Assembly (NCBI GenBank): GCA_023213395.1
Contig: CM041465.1
Coordinates: 146,327,741 to 146,391,740, forward strand
Source of the DNA: Cycas panzhihuaensis
Taxonomy: Eukaryota; Cycadophyta
DNA: 64,000 nucleotides
Direction: 5' to 3'
The notes under the pieces are model-generated. The model saw nothing but the letters and a program-made list of their open reading frames with translations, was not told where the DNA came from and searched no databases. Made by a program: the position numbers and the translations under genes. This document shows, in pieces, positions 32,771 to 45,306 of this stretch. Position 1 is the first letter of the stretch. Each line of letters begins with the position of its first letter.

Positions 32771-34809
32771 TTATAGGGTAGCCTTAGGATGTTGGGCCCA
32801 ACACCACGAATCATCATGGAAGCACTCCCCATGGATGGAGCACCCCTTCTTCTCAAGGGAGGAGTCATGTTTCTTTGCTTGAGAGAACCGAGTGTTACCA
32901 CCCTTGGAAGGAGCGGCTTGGGAAGCCTGGTGAACTGGCTTATTAGACATGGGATATGGAGGAGCCTGGATCTTGAGCTCCTTTATAGTATGTTCAAATT
33001 TGAACATATGGCTAAAGTGAGAGGGTCTAGGGTTTTCTCAGTAGAATGGGAAGAAGACCTAGTGGGTTGCTGAGTTTTGGTTTCTTTTGATGGTAGAGGT
33101 ACCTCACGTTACTGTGAGGACTTTAGAGGCTTCTTATGTCTAGCCTAGATCTTAGTGGTCTCAAGTGCCAAACACTTTGCTATGATAGAGTCACACATAG
33201 TTGCCTCCATCTTGAGGACTTCTATATGAACTTCTAGACAAAGGGCATTAATAAAAAGGTCCATTTTCAACTCCTTAGGCAAAGTAGCCTTAGTGGAATG
33301 AAGAAGGTCATGGAAATGCCACACGAAGTCACGATTCATTTCATCGTGACCTTGTTTAAGTGACAAAAGGGATTTCATTCCACTCTCAAATGGACAAGCC
33401 ATGCCAAAGTAGTTGATGAACTCATCCACGAGCTACTGTAATAAGAATATAGAATGTGTGGGTAGGCAATAAAACCATTTGAGAGCATCACCTTGAAGAG
33501 ATCGTAGAAATAGTTTTATGAGGATGTGGTCATAGGCCCAGTAGTCGATGCATACCATAGAGAAGCTACGAACATGCTCTGCTAGGTCTTGCGATAAAGT
33601 CCCATTGAATTTGGGGACTTCAGGGGGGTGAGGCAGTAAGTTAGTTCTTAATGCCTCAATGGATAAGGGGGTTGACTGATAGTCCATAAAAGGGTACACC
33701 CTTGACTGGACTATAGGGTCAACAGAAGCTGGAAATGATGGCAAATAGGTTTGTCCAAATCCTCCTTAGAGGGTTTGGTTTGAAAGGGAATGCTATCCTC
33801 CCACCGCTTGGTGAGGAGGCACAAATCCCACATTCAAAGAAACCTGCATGGGAGTAGATAGGTATGATGTACCCATCCCTCCTAGAGAGAGTGCTTCTTG
33901 TTGAAAAGGAGCTTGACGGAATATGCCTTGGGAAGGAGTTGGTCCTCCTTGCAAGGACATGATATAAGGTGCCATACAAGATGGCAAAAAGGAGGGGTGA
34001 GGGACTGGATTCTGCCCATATGGGTTGCCCATAGGTGGCACGACCCCATAAAGATGCAGAGGGTCCACCCCATAAGCAAATAGGGAATTCCCTTTACCAT
34101 GCTCCCATGGTTGAGCAGTGTAACCAGGAGGTAGGTAGAGAGAAGGGTCCCTAGGTTGTTATTGGGATTATATGGGGACGGATCCTACATGACTAAAAGT
34201 AGGGGGACATATGGGTCCCCTAGGTCTAGTAGGTGGATAAACAATGGTGGGAGGAGGACTAATGGTTTGACTAGAAGGGGGCATGCTCAACCTGAGTTGA
34301 GAAGATGACATACCCTTAGTGATCCCCAAGGAACATATACCATAGGGAGAAGAATAAGAGGTAAAAGGCAGGCTCATCATGGTTAAAGCAACTAGACAAG
34401 ATGAGCGAGATGAAGGGGATATAGAAGAAGGGGGCACAATGCTTCGCTAGACGTTCTCGAACCACTTTGGGTGTGGTTAGAGATGGGCAGCTTGGAAACA
34501 TTGGCTCAAGGCTTCTACTATATCAGTGGGAGGAGTATCCACCTGATCATAAGAGGTAGAAGAAGCCTCATACAAAGTGGGCCCCATAGGATGATCCTCA
34601 TGAGAATCACCATGGTGGTGGCAAAACTCTAAAGGAGATGAAGGTTCTACTCTATGAGTAGAGGAATGGTGAGATTGGGGGTGTGGCTGGTCACCCAGAT
34701 AATAAATGGGATCTTTGCTTCCTTGGGCGAACCCTTGGAAGGAAGTAGATGGCTCAAGGGAATTGGATACATAAGCATGGTATGTCCAATCCAAAAGAGA
34801 TCCCTCCAT
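32771..34809 (-). pseudogene. gag: Gag of old gypsy element
   Basis: Start ATG at 34,807-34,809 (MEGSLLDWTYHA). The N-terminal part has PIYYLGDQPHPQ and TSYDQVDTPPTDIVEALSQ. A Pro/Gly/Tyr-rich middle lies at about 34,440-33,790. The retrotransposon gag domain at 33,744-33,145 shows VPKFNGTLSQDLAEHVRSFS, YDHILIKLFLRSLQGDALKW and GHDEMNRDFVWHFHDLLHST. The zinc knuckle at about 32,860-32,800 reads CSIHGECFHDDSWC, a C-x2-H-x3-F-H-x4-C variant. Stops and at least four frame changes inactivate it. Together with the young copy it fixes the gag reading frame of the family. Confidence 0.78.
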
Positions 34810-35029
34810 GATCGGATTGAGATCCGATGTGGGAAGGGAATGATATGAGGGCTCTTCCAACAATGGAGGTAGGCCTTATAAGTGACGTGAGAATCACCGC
34901 ATGCAAGTCCTACCTATGCACTGGAAGAAGAGAGAAATAAGGTAGTGCACGTGTTTGGGGCTGCTCAACAAGATCAAAAGGGAAAGCTACTAAGAGGCAG
35001 TAGCACCAACAAGAAAGGGAGAAAGACTA
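34810..35029 (-). other. Leader of old gypsy element
   Basis: Between the presumed PBS and gag. No motif recognised. Confidence 0.4.
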
Positions 35030-35065
35030 ATTCCCTTACTGGTGGGTCCCTAATATGGTCACTAG
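35030..35065 (-). promoter_or_regulatory. Putative primer-binding region of old gypsy element
   Basis: The minus strand after the 5' LTR (CTAGTGACCATATTAGGGAC) lines up with the young element's 23,240-23,270. The tRNA is not assigned. Confidence 0.35.
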
Positions 35066-38053
35066 TGGAATTACATCTATAGGGATGGTAACTACACCTA
35101 GTTAGGATTAAGACTATCAATGGAAGGCTCCAGGATAAAGGGGTCAAATCAACAAGTACATGGAAGCACCCACACAAGGCATCCATGTATCAAAACACAG
35201 GTTCAAGACCCACAAATGGCATACAACTTCCTCTAGGTAACTTAACTTTTGACTTCGAAGGGGAGTGTAAGTGAGGGGTGTACTCAGTTGCTGGAGTAAC
35301 CTCAAAATAAGGGTCTTCCTACCCTTGGATGGCCAGAAAATGAAGGTAAGACCCAACGAGGAAGTAGGTCCTCATGGAAAGTAATTAAGGGATGTAGGTG
35401 AGATGTGTAAAGGTATGATGAGGTAAGCGGGAGAAGGTCTTAGGGGACGGGTCCTCTAAGGACTAACCCACCTAAAAGGGATGTTGGATGGATAAGAAGT
35501 AGTAGTAAAAGGAGTTCCCACCACTCTACATGTGAGGGAGTCTAATCTCTACATGCAATAATGAGGTAGAGATTGGTTGATGCATATGTAAATAAGAGGT
35601 AAGTAAAGCATATATGTACACAGAACAATAAATAAATACACTTTTTCTCTCATTTTCCATCAAAGACAAATCCTTGCTCTTATTTCCTTTTAAGCAAGGG
35701 AAGGAGAAAGAAAAGAGATAAACCAAGATATCATACAAAGTGCACAGTAATGCAATTGAATGGAAAGAGGGGAGGGGATATCTCCTAATGGATGATCTTT
35801 CCTAAAGTGCAAATTAATATGCAAAGGAATGATGTGAGTTGGTTCCCTTTTACTTTATTCCCTTATGTCCTTTTCATGCAAACATATAAACTAAAAGAAG
35901 CAAGAAAAAACCAATGAAATGAAAGCGACGTACTTGGAAGGGTGATGTAGCTGAAATGTGATTTCTGTCTTGTGCTACATCTGCTTCCTCTTTTCCCTCT
36001 CTTGATGTATGAGTGGCATAGGGGTTTCCTTACCTCCCCTAAAACAAAAGGAAGAAGCAAGAAAAAACATAAAGGAAAAAGGAACTATACCAAGGCTAGA
36101 ACAACCAAAGAAAAAGAGGCTAAGAAATGCACCTAGATTATTGTTGTTTACTCCTCTCTGCAAATGGTGTAGCAAACCTACAATCACAAAGTTCCTTGCC
36201 CTTTCCCAAGGGGCTGTTAGGCTACAAAGCAAATATATGCATATATATGTAATAGTAAAATGCTGAAACATTGCAAGTTAGAGTGTTTTAAGTTAAGTAA
36301 TCTTCCACCAAAGAATAACTCTACATCTCCCAAGAAAACCAATAATACAAGATAAGGTATATGGGAGGTTAGCCTTGGAATGGCTAACCCTCCAATAAGT
36401 ACACCTCCATGCTACCCTTAGACACAGAAAACAACAGGTTAGGATAATCTATTGGCAGTGAATAGTAAGGGAAACAAACATCATGAGGTTTATGAATGTT
36501 ACCTATGTTGCAAGTATGCTATGTGTAGCAAATTGCAAAATTGGCTAAGATGAGACCCAAGATGGATGAGGGATAGCATTTGGGGCTATAAGAGCTACCC
36601 AAGAGAGGCGTGTAGGCCTAGAAACAATGCAGTAACGGCTATATACATTGTTATCTAGTGCAGGCCAATTCCTGAAGACTCCCTGGTAACACAAGAGAGG
36701 CACAAGTGGAAGAGAGGAAAGAGGAGAAGGGGGTTGCCCTTGAGGAGTAGGCCTAGTTGGGTATGGAACCTGCCTTGGCTCCCTTCTCTCGCTCTTTAGG
36801 ATCCTCTCTTGCAGCCTTCTTGGAAAAACTAGGAGAGGGTAGGGAGATGAAGAGGGAAGAAAGACAAGAAATATAGGAGTTACCTTCAGTATGCACTAAA
36901 AAAATAAAGAAATGAGGGATATGCTCAAAGATCTAACTTTTTATAAGATAGTCCAAAGGAAAGATGTGGAACAATAATCAAATAATACCTACTGGGCTAA
37001 GTAGGAGGCAGGTTTACCCCTGAAAATAATAGGAAATAGCAGATATGATATGCTTACAAGGAGGTCCTTAAGAGGATGCTACAATCTAGAAACAAACTTA
37101 CTGAAAGTTGTAGGAAGGGTGTGGAGGCCAAACTTGGGCATGAATCCTTACTTGGAGATGTTTGTTGGTGAGCCTGCTATTGCAGATTAGAGCTGCAATG
37201 GGCAAATCTCAGGATGGAGCATAGAGAACTCAAGTGTTGTAGGGCATTCCTATAGAAAACATCTGCAGAAAAAAGAGAATAGAGAAGAGAAAGTGGTAGA
37301 AGAGGAGGAAAATAAGGATGTTTAAGGCTTTATACCTAACCCTAGGCTAAATAGATGATTAGGGTTGAGGCAAGTCTTGAGAGGTGTCAAAGCCATGTGG
37401 CAATTTCATGAAAAAAGTGAAATTTACCATGGTAGATTTAAAAAAAATATTAGGTGATAGTTGCCCCATGGCAAACTTCGCGGTATCGTGAAGTTTACCG
37501 TGGTACCATGACATTTGTTGTGGTGCGGTGATAAAGACCAAAATAGGCCAAAAAGGGCATGTCTATGAGCCTTAAAAGAGGGTACCCCAAGCCTAGGAGG
37601 GGCTGGCTCTTTATCCAAATGGCTGGGGACAGTCAAATAAAGAGGATGACCTAAACCATATGAAGTACCGAAGTGGTAGGACTCTTAGGAAATCGATAAT
37701 TGGCATAAAGATGAAATAATCACACTTAGCAGGGTGCTAAGGGCTATGATATGGCAAGGGGTGTGAGAGATCATGTAGGCTAAGTGGTTCTTAGGAAAAC
37801 ACGAAGGTGCATAGGAGGGTCGTGGAGTTCCATGGGGATGCATGTCCCACTGATTGTCATAGGCTAAAAGAGTAACAAGCATTATGATCAAGCAATAGGT
37901 GTGAGGTGATCACTCAAGTATGTCAGTCAGCCATGCAATGAAAGTATGCTTTAATTTACCTTTCTAAAGAAGTAGTAAAGGCAAAGGATATAATCATACT
38001 TGCACTTACCTAAGTCGACTTGCCAAGAACCCATTCCTAGTAACTGGGAAATA
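35066..38053 (-). repeat. 5' LTR of old gypsy element
   Basis: Begins TGGAATTACATC on the plus strand and ends GGGAAATA, where the partner keeps GGGAAACA. It aligns over 2.98 kb with 14,429-17,409. The TATA box is at 37,327-37,334 on the minus strand. GAGAC follows at 38,054. Confidence 0.88.
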
Positions 38054-38058
38054 GAGAC
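38054..38058. repeat. Target-site duplication GAGAC, right copy
   Basis: Matches 14,424-14,428. Confidence 0.85.
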
Positions 38059-40130
38059 AAAAATCTAGGGCCCTTTGGTTAGCAAAGAGGGATTAGAACA
38101 CCAAGTATTTCCATATGACAACCCTAAATCATAGGACTAACAACCAAATTTGTAAGTTAAATAATGAAGGAGGAGTGGAAGTCAAGATAGAGGAAGAAAT
38201 AAATAACATAGCAAAGGAATACTTTAAGAAATTATTAGAAGTACTAGGATGCCAAAATGCTAGTTTAAGAGGAGAGTTCATGGGAAATATCCTAAGTTGA
38301 TCAACGATGAGCAGAACAAACTGATATATGAGGCATTCACTATGGAGGAGGTGCAAAGGGCCCTCTTCAACATGGATTAGGATAAAGCTCCTAGTCCAGA
38401 TGGATTTTGTCTAAGTTTCTTCCAAGAGTTTTGGGATATAATCAAGGATGATTTAAAGATGGTCCTGGATGAATTTCATTACAAAAGATCAATTTTGAAG
38501 GAATGACAAGCCATATTTCTTATCTTGATTCCTAAGAAAGAAGGAGTGAAAGTTATAGAGGAGTTTAGACCAATTAGCTTATGTAATATAAAATACAAAA
38601 TTCTGGTAAAAATTTTGGCCAATAGACTAAAGAAGTGTCTGCCCTTTTTTATATCCCAAAACCAGGATGGATTTGTGAAAGGGAGATAAATATTGGATGG
38701 TATTATAGTCATTCATAAGACAATCCAGTTTGTTTACCAGAGGAAGGAAGTAGGTATGATTGTGAAAATTGATATGTCTAAGGCTTATGATAGAGTGGCA
38801 TGGCATTGTTTATTGGAATGCCTCCAAGCATTTAGGTTTAGAGGAGTGTGGAGGGAATATATAGCTTGTTGTATTTCCAATCTCTATTATTCACTTATAA
38901 TTAATTGCACTTTGATAGATTTTTCTAGGATTTAGAGGGTTAAGGCAAATGGACCCTCTATCTCCTTATTTATTTATTATTATGGTTGAATTATTGGGTA
39001 GGGCAATAGAGGAAGCCAGGGGAAAAGGAATATTAACTGAGTTGAAATCTACGTCCAATGTAGATAATATCATTCACTACCAATTTGTGGATGATAATAT
39101 TTTACTAGGGAAGGCTGCCTTGGGGGAACCACAAGCTATCAAAGCTAACCTACAAAGTTATGAGAAAGCCATAAATCAGAAAATAAATTTGGATAAAAGT
39201 AGTGTGTTCTTTATTAATACCAAGAGAGTTTACAGAGGAAGATTAGTAGGGTGCTAGATATACCCATCTGAACCTTTCCTTCTATTTATTTAGGGATGCC
39301 CTTGTTTGTAAGACAAATATCTAGGGGGTTTCCAGAACCCTATCATTGATCATATACAAAGGAAACTAGCAGGGTGGAAAGGTTCCTTGCTTAGCCAAGT
39401 AGGAAAAGTTCTATTGGTAACAACTTCTCTTCAGAGTATCCATATATATATGATGTTAATATTTAGGATTTCGAATAGGGTCATTTTAATCTTGGAAGGC
39501 ATTCGGAAAAGATTTCTTTGGTTAGAGGCTGAAGAGAGAGACATAATTTACTTGGTAGCTTGTGATAATGTTTGTCTTCCTAGATGGGCAAGAGAGATAA
39601 ATATTAGAAGACTAGCTGCCTTTAATAGACCCTTGGTGGCCAAATTAGGATGGAGACTGGATAAGGATGATGGGGCACAATGAGGTAGAATCATCTCCAA
39701 CAAATATTTAAGGGGTAAGAACTTCCTGAAGGATGAATTTAAGGTGGTCAATAGATCCTCAATTTGGAGGAGTCTGATGTACTCTAGATCGATCTTGACC
39801 TCTAGTTTGAGACGAAAATTTAGAAATGATGAGAATATAAACTTTTGGGAGGATATATGGTGTGGGAATGCTTAGTTAAAAGGTAGGCCTATTATTGGTA
39901 ACATGTAAGCCACATGTGAAAGCACCTATGGCAACAAAGTTAAGAATTATTGGGAGGGGCAGGGTCATGATAAAGCCTGGAGAACCTTTAAGGATCTACA
40001 AGGGGCCCATGATATAAGGGAGAGTATTTTGATTCTTAGAAAAGATATTGAACAATGCTATATCCTAAAGATAGCAAAACTAGACTCCATAATCTGGGCT
40101 TATTTCCCCTCGAACAAATATATAGTAAGT
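38059..40130 (+). pseudogene. LINE ORF2 reverse transcriptase
   Basis: NTKYFHMTTLNHRTNNQICK opens the region. Then come TMEEVQRALF and KAPSPDGFCLSFFQEFWDII (the KAPGPDGF signature), FRPISLCNIKYKILVKILAN, NQDGFVKGR, VKIDMSKAYDRVAW (motif A with the catalytic Asp near 38,770) and FVDDNIL (the FADD motif C near 39,085). The thumb and connection region runs to about 39,700. The enzyme primes cDNA synthesis at the nicked target. Stops, often in CAG or TGG positions, and a frameshift near 38,940 disable it. Confidence 0.85.
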
Positions 40131-40500
40131 AGGTATACATGATCGTTTGCTTAGAAAGGGGGCCTTAAAGAATCAAATGTTGGATGAAGTGTGGAAGACC
40201 AGATTAATCCCTAAAGTTACAATTTTCTAGTGGCTATGTTTAAGGAATAAGATCTTAACAGTAGATAATCTCCAGAAGAGGGGTTTTGCTATGTCAAACG
40301 TGTGTGTTGTACAAGAAGGAAGAGGAATCATTGGACCATATTAGTTTGCATTGCTTCTTCTCTAGAAAAATATGGACACTCATATGGTCTTAATTTGGGA
40401 TAAAATGGGTGGTTCCCAAGACTCTTAAAGACTAACTTCTGATGTGGAAGTGTCCCTTCAGGAGTAAGACCCTAGGTAGTCTTTAGAAAAGCACCTTGTT
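40131..40500 (+). pseudogene. LINE zinc-binding RT-associated domain (zf-RVT)
   Basis: Reads DEVWKTRLIPKVTIF, then WLCLRNKILTVDNLQKRGFA, the usual pattern of the zf-RVT domain C-terminal to RT in plant LINEs. The first Cys pair is weakly preserved. Broken by stops. Confidence 0.6.
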
Positions 40501-40740
40501 GATGGTGTTATGGAATCTTTGGAAGGAGTATAATAGAAGGATTTTTTAGGGAAAAGACATGGATGGCATTAGGCTCCATGGGATAATCAACATAACTATT
40601 ATGGAATCAATTAAAATTTTAGATGAGAAAAGTCTCATTGAAGTTGAGGCTAGTGTTTTTGATAGTTGGGGTATGAAAAGACCCAATATCACTGTGAAAC
40701 TGAGGAATAAATACACATGGCACTTGTCAAGGATAAATTA

Positions 40741-41200
40741 GGTTAAAACAAACTTTGATGGAGCTTCTAAAAGCAACCCTAGGGAGGTCAATGGAGGAGG
40801 TCTATGTAGAAACTTTGATGGTAGAATTTGATAGGCTTTTACAGAATATTATGGTCAGCAGACTAACCACAATGCAAAACTTAGGGCTATGTAGAGAGTG
40901 GTGTCTTTAGCCATGGAGGATGAAAGTGAAAAGGTGATTATTGAAGGGAACTCCCTAAATGTGGTAAAGATTCTCAGAGGGGATAATGATGCATATTAAA
41001 ATAATGAATCCATAGTTACAAATGCTCAAGAAGCCCTAAAGTCTAAAGAGAGTTTCCAGATTTTCTATACATATAGAGAAGGTAATATGGTAGTTAATTG
41101 GTTGGTAAATTGGGTGATTTTGAATAAGAGTTCTAGGGTCTAGTTTGGGGACTTCTCAAAAGAGTTATTGAGTCTGGTCAGGAAAGATCTAGAATATTTT
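40741..41200 (+). pseudogene. LINE RNase H domain
   Basis: NFDGASKSNPREVNGGGLC gives the first catalytic Asp segment. NHNAKLRAM replaces the usual N-x-A-E-x-x-A, and KVIIEGNSLNVVKIL gives the third segment, where the usual Asp of ExDS is now Asn. GNMVVNWLVNW closes the domain. The acidic site is damaged, so no activity is expected. Confidence 0.7.
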
Positions 41201-41390
41201 TTCCATGTGGGAGATGGGAGCTAGCCACATGGCTTGTCATGGAAATTTTGGGTTAGTCAGGTGAGGGATGTAGCTAGGCCATGGGCTTATCATGACATTC
41301 TTGTATTAGCTAAGAGGCATATTTTATAAAATCTTTAGAGGCCTTTTAAAACCCCTTTTTCTTTTTACCATACAAAAAAAATAAAAATTG

Positions 41391-42050
41391 ATAGACTCAC
41401 ATTACAAATTATAATAATAATAATTGCAACAAGTTATTCAAACCCTATTTGTGGGCTCTTTCTTATCTAAATCTTCAACTGCAAGTACAAAAATTATCAT
41501 AAAAAAGAAGTCTAAAAACCTTCATAAAAATATAAAAAGAATATAAGAAAAAATTGCTTGTAGGCTTATACCTCTGTAAGCTCACTTTTGCACTTTATAG
41601 GATCACTTCTATATAATTTCACTTTTCAGACTTAACACCTATACCAATGATCTGGGCATATAAAAAAAAGAAAAATTAGATATCCTTACTTTTGATGCAT
41701 CTTATTTTAATCAACATGCTACCTTAATCATTTTTTATTAGGTTATTTTCAACTTAAATTTTTAGGAAAAAGTAACATATAAGCACCTTGTGGGCCCTAC
41801 GACCTAATTTTCATACTTAAAACTCATATATATCATTTTGATGAGCCTTTCATATTTGTCTTAGTGTACTATGTATATTTATTACAAATTTTCAAGGGTT
41901 AATAGGCTATAAACACCCCTCTCCATTTCCTATCCTATCTATACTACTCCCCATTCCCTTAATTCTATTTTATTTATCTACTCCCTTTTCTATGAATACC
42001 CTTCTTCTTCATATATCTCCCTTCTTTAAATTCCCTTTCTTCCTTTATAG
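41391..42050 (+). other. AT-rich region before gypsy gag; possible LTR or leader
   Basis: Lies between the LINE tail and the gypsy gag. It should include the 5' LTR of the gypsy element, but the 3' LTR is outside the window, so it cannot be delimited. Confidence 0.35.
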
Positions 42051-42071
42051 TAATGTATCTTTCTTCAATGG

Positions 42072-42900
42072 CATCAACTCAAATAGATTAACTATAGGCC
42101 CTAAAGACTCAATTTATAGATATGACTTATTATAAATAAGTTGGAATAGAAAATAAATCAATTGGATTAGAAGATAGATTAGAAAATAAATGTGTTAGGT
42201 TAGGAAATAGATAAGTTATCATTATAATTAGCTATACTAGTACCTGATATGGCATCCACCTTAAATGCAATGGGGCCTTTATGCCCACTTCACATCCCCA
42301 CACCTCTGCTATGGTAGTAACCTAAGATTACAATTCTCACATTTTATATTGATCTTAATACGGGCACCACAAGAACCTAAATAATAAAGTTGGAATCATA
42401 TTTCTCTTTAAATCCCATGTCTCCTAGAGAGTAGTTAATTTTTATATCAATTCACTTGATGAGAAAGCATATCATTGATTTTGTTGGTGGTAGCATGAGA
42501 TTCTAATAAATCAAAATTATGCCCTATTCTACAAGAACATCTTTAAATAAGATGAAGAAATATAAAACTAATTAGTATTTAATCAACTCACTCATCTTAA
42601 ATAAACAACATCAATGGAGGCATATGTTGAGGAACTTCAAATAGTATAAAAATGAGTTTCTCAACCACTTGATAGGAAATTTCTTATTCATATGTATGTA
42701 TATGAACTCAAGAAGTACATTCAAATGTACCTAAAAGTGGACACTCTACTCAGTTTCAGGGAAGCTATAACTATGGCTAAGGTAGTTGAGGTAAAGTTTG
42801 TAGTAAAGTGTATAATTATTTTAAGGTGGAATCCCATGTGTACTAGTGTCACTAACACACAAACCAATAGCATCAACATACTATATTAGATGAGGCACAA
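42072..42900 (+). pseudogene. gag: Gag remnant of gypsy element
   Basis: Starts near MASTQI. The core shows DEKAYH followed by FCWW, a decayed form of the E-A-x-x-W-F segment. Then come EAYVEELQIV and, in the open stretch 42,692-42,889, YVYELKKYIQMYLKVDTLLS and FREAITMAKVVE, matching the end of the retrotransposon gag domain. Most stops lie where glutamine codons are expected. Confidence 0.7.
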
Positions 42901-43219
42901 CATTCAATAATAAAGCGTCTAATTAACCTAATATATGTACCATCAATAGAAACAAATAGATAAATGAAAGTTGGTCTATGTATCAAACATTTAGAGAAAT
43001 AAACTCATGGTCACAAGAAAGTATGAAAAGCAAAATAGATGGTTTTTACTATTGATCTTTCATTAGAAGAAGATTCATATATAGATAATGAGACTAATGA
43101 TAAGCCTTCCCAAGAATCTTCTTCAAACCCTTGACCAAAAGTTTCCTTATTAACCATATCTTCCATATTTTATCCTATCTGCTTCGAGTAAAAGGCCAAC
43201 TCTAAAATGCTCCTATCAT

Positions 43220-43530
43220 AATTTTGATTGATAATGGCATGCCACTAAACTTCATTGATATCTCTTTAGAAAGATAAATCAATCTTTGTATTATACCTAA
43301 AACTAGATTTAATTATTCCTTGTTTGGTTACCATACTTTACACTATGCTAGCATAATAAAAAATTTATGTATTTAGATTAACACATGGCACCTAGTCTTT
43401 GATTTCTATGCTCTATCTATAAGAGGGTCTAACATTATCCTTGGATTATAATGGCTTTGAACTCTTGGTATATATAGTATAAGCAACTTACTTACTAGCT
43501 CCTTCATATTGTTTAAAGATAGTATGGGTC
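43220..43530 (+). pseudogene. Aspartic protease remnant of gypsy element
   Basis: LIDNGMPLNFIDISL stands for the D-S-G-x-x-x-N-F-I catalytic segment, and the region ends with SLDYNGFELL for the VLGxxWL end. Strongly decayed. Confidence 0.5.
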
Positions 43531-43579
43531 AAATACATAATCTTCATGGTATCCAATCTCCCCCAATAAGCTAGTCTCC

Positions 43580-45000
43580 CCAAACTAAATGTGTAAACAC
43601 TTGAATAGTAGTCTTGGCTATGTAGTCTACATTAATAACATTAAATCCTATCCTAACATCCATCTAAGAATTCAAAACCTTTTGACTAAGTACCAATCTA
43701 TATTTCCCTCCCTTCCTACCATAGCCTACCTAGATTGTGGCTTTTACCACTCCATTGAGATCAAGTCCCCTCATGATTTGATTAACCTTAGGCCTTATTA
43801 GAATTCTTATTTCTAGAAAAATAAAATGAAAATAAATCACTAATGAGTTATTGGACATGGTTATGATACAATCTAGTAAAAGTTTTTAGGCTACTCCATT
43901 ATCCTTTTTTGGGAAAAAGATAGTTTTTTTAAACTCTATATGGACTATTATAAACTTAATAAGATCACAATAAAGGACAAGTTCCCTACTCTAAGAATTG
44001 ACAACATGCTAGATGAAATCCACATTGCCACTATATTCTTTAAATTAGATATTCAATCAAGTTACTATAAAATCCCTATTATCCCTAAAGATTATCATAA
44101 GATTACCCTTTAAATGTATTATGGTTACTTTAAATTTTAAGTCATGCCCTCTGACCTCTATAATGCACCAACCATATTCCATACCTTAATGAATAAATTT
44201 TTTTTCCCTTACCTTAAAAAATTTGTCATTGTCATCTTTAATGACATACTTATTCATAATTCTTATATGACCCACCACCTTTACCATTTGGAAACTATCA
44301 TTCATATTCTTAACCAATATCAACTATATGCTAAGATCTTGAAATATAAATTTTATAAATCTAAATTATAATATCTAGGCTACATGATTTCTTTTGAGGG
44401 TTTCCAAGATAATTTTGATAAAATTTTGATCATTATCACCTAGCCACCACCCAAGAACCTCACCTTGGCCTCACAGGATTCTACCAACACTTTGTTAGAA
44501 GCTATGCTTCTCTTATTATCCCATTAACTAATTTACTTTAAAAAGACTCATTTTTGTGGTCTTTAGTTATGAATGATGCCTTTAATTACCTAAAATTAAT
44601 TATAACTTCTACCTTAGTCCTCACCACTCTCATTCTTTTATAAGCTTTCCAACTTGAATGTGATGCTTTAGGATTTGCCTTAAGTGTAGTCTTTATGAAA
44701 AACATTTCATCCTATTACATTCAAAAGTAGAAAGCTCAAAGACCATGAATGTTGGCTATTAACTTATTAAAAAGAAATGAAAGCAAAATTTTATACAATA
44801 GATAAGTGGAATTAATATCTCTTGGGCTCTAAATTTATGATTCTAACTAATCATCATGGTCTTTGTTAACTTTTGAACCCACCTATATTATCTCAATAAT
44901 AAGCCAAGTGGATTGGCCATCTTCAAGCATTCAATTTTACTAAAACTTATAAGAAGAGGAAAGACAATATTATTACTAATGTCCTCTCTCCCCTTCCACC
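43580..45000 (+). pseudogene. pol: Reverse transcriptase and RNase H of gypsy element
   Basis: HLRIQNLLTKYQSIFPSLP and HSIEIKSPHDLINLRPY lead into RT. DYYKLNKITIKDKFP, FFKLDIQSSYYKIPI (motif A Asp), VMPSDLYNAPTIFHTLMN and FNDILIHN follow; the last is the Y-x-D-D-I box with one catalytic Asp now Asn. The thumb continues with YLGYMIS. RNase H is suggested by LECDALGFALSVV-like sequence near 44,650 and FYTIDKW near 44,795. Many stops. Confidence 0.78.
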
Positions 45001-45306
45001 TAATCCTGCCATCCTGCCAAAACCTATCATTCATGTCACCCTAATCAACCTAGTTAATATAGTTAGCCTCAAAGAACTAGTCTCAACCAAATTATTCCCA
45101 ATGGACTAAAAAAGTCCACAACCATAAAGATTGGTCCATCTATAATAACAATCTTTTATATAAAATCCACATCTCCATTTATGTTGAATCTCTTTTCATC
45201 TCTTTCATCCTATCTAAGTATCACTCCACTCCTCTAAGTGGCCATTTGGGTTTTGATAAAATATATCAATATATTTGTGCTAACTGTTATTGGCCACATA
45301 TAAAAT
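45001..45306 (+). pseudogene. Integrase N-terminus of gypsy element, interrupted
   Basis: Near 45,235 SGHLGFDKIYQYI gives the H-x-G-x-x-K-T histidine region of the HHCC zinc finger and NCYWPHIK its next block. The frame is cut at 45,306 and picks up at 63,280 with the C-D-x-x-Q cysteine block. Confidence 0.7.
45302..45306. repeat. Target-site duplication AAAAT, left copy
   Basis: Identical to 63,275-63,279. It brackets the copia element. Confidence 0.82.

Larger units (their letters stand above)
14429..38053 (-). mobile_element. Old long-LTR Ty3/gypsy element (Tat-like, non-autonomous), carrying a nested insertion
   Basis: LTRs of 2,981 bp (14,429-17,409) and 2,988 bp (35,066-38,053) are flanked by GAGAC on both sides. 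Removing the 20,711-30,635 insertion leaves an element of about 13.7 kb. Reading the minus strand the order is 5' LTR, gag, zinc knuckle, aspartic protease, basic tail, antisense PMD gene, RNase H, PPT, 3' LTR. I could not find RT or integrase. The gag and DNGS-type protease resemble the Tat/Ogre group, and an extra RNase H also fits that group. Both outer termini, which should be TG and CA, read TA. Confidence 0.88.
38059..41390 (+). mobile_element. L1-type LINE, 3' half (RT, zinc-binding and RNase H domains)
   Basis: Continues the LINE from 14,428. It ends in an A-rich tail near 41,375-41,390 (ACAAAAAAAATAAAAA). No LINE target duplication was identified, so its exact end is approximate. Confidence 0.85.
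42051..45306 (+). mobile_element. Ty3/gypsy element (chromovirus-like), 5' part
   Basis: Gag, protease, RT and the start of integrase lie in order on the plus strand. The element resumes at 63,280 after the copia insertion. All frames are heavily interrupted. The order and motifs are those of a standard autonomous plant gypsy element. Confidence 0.8.
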
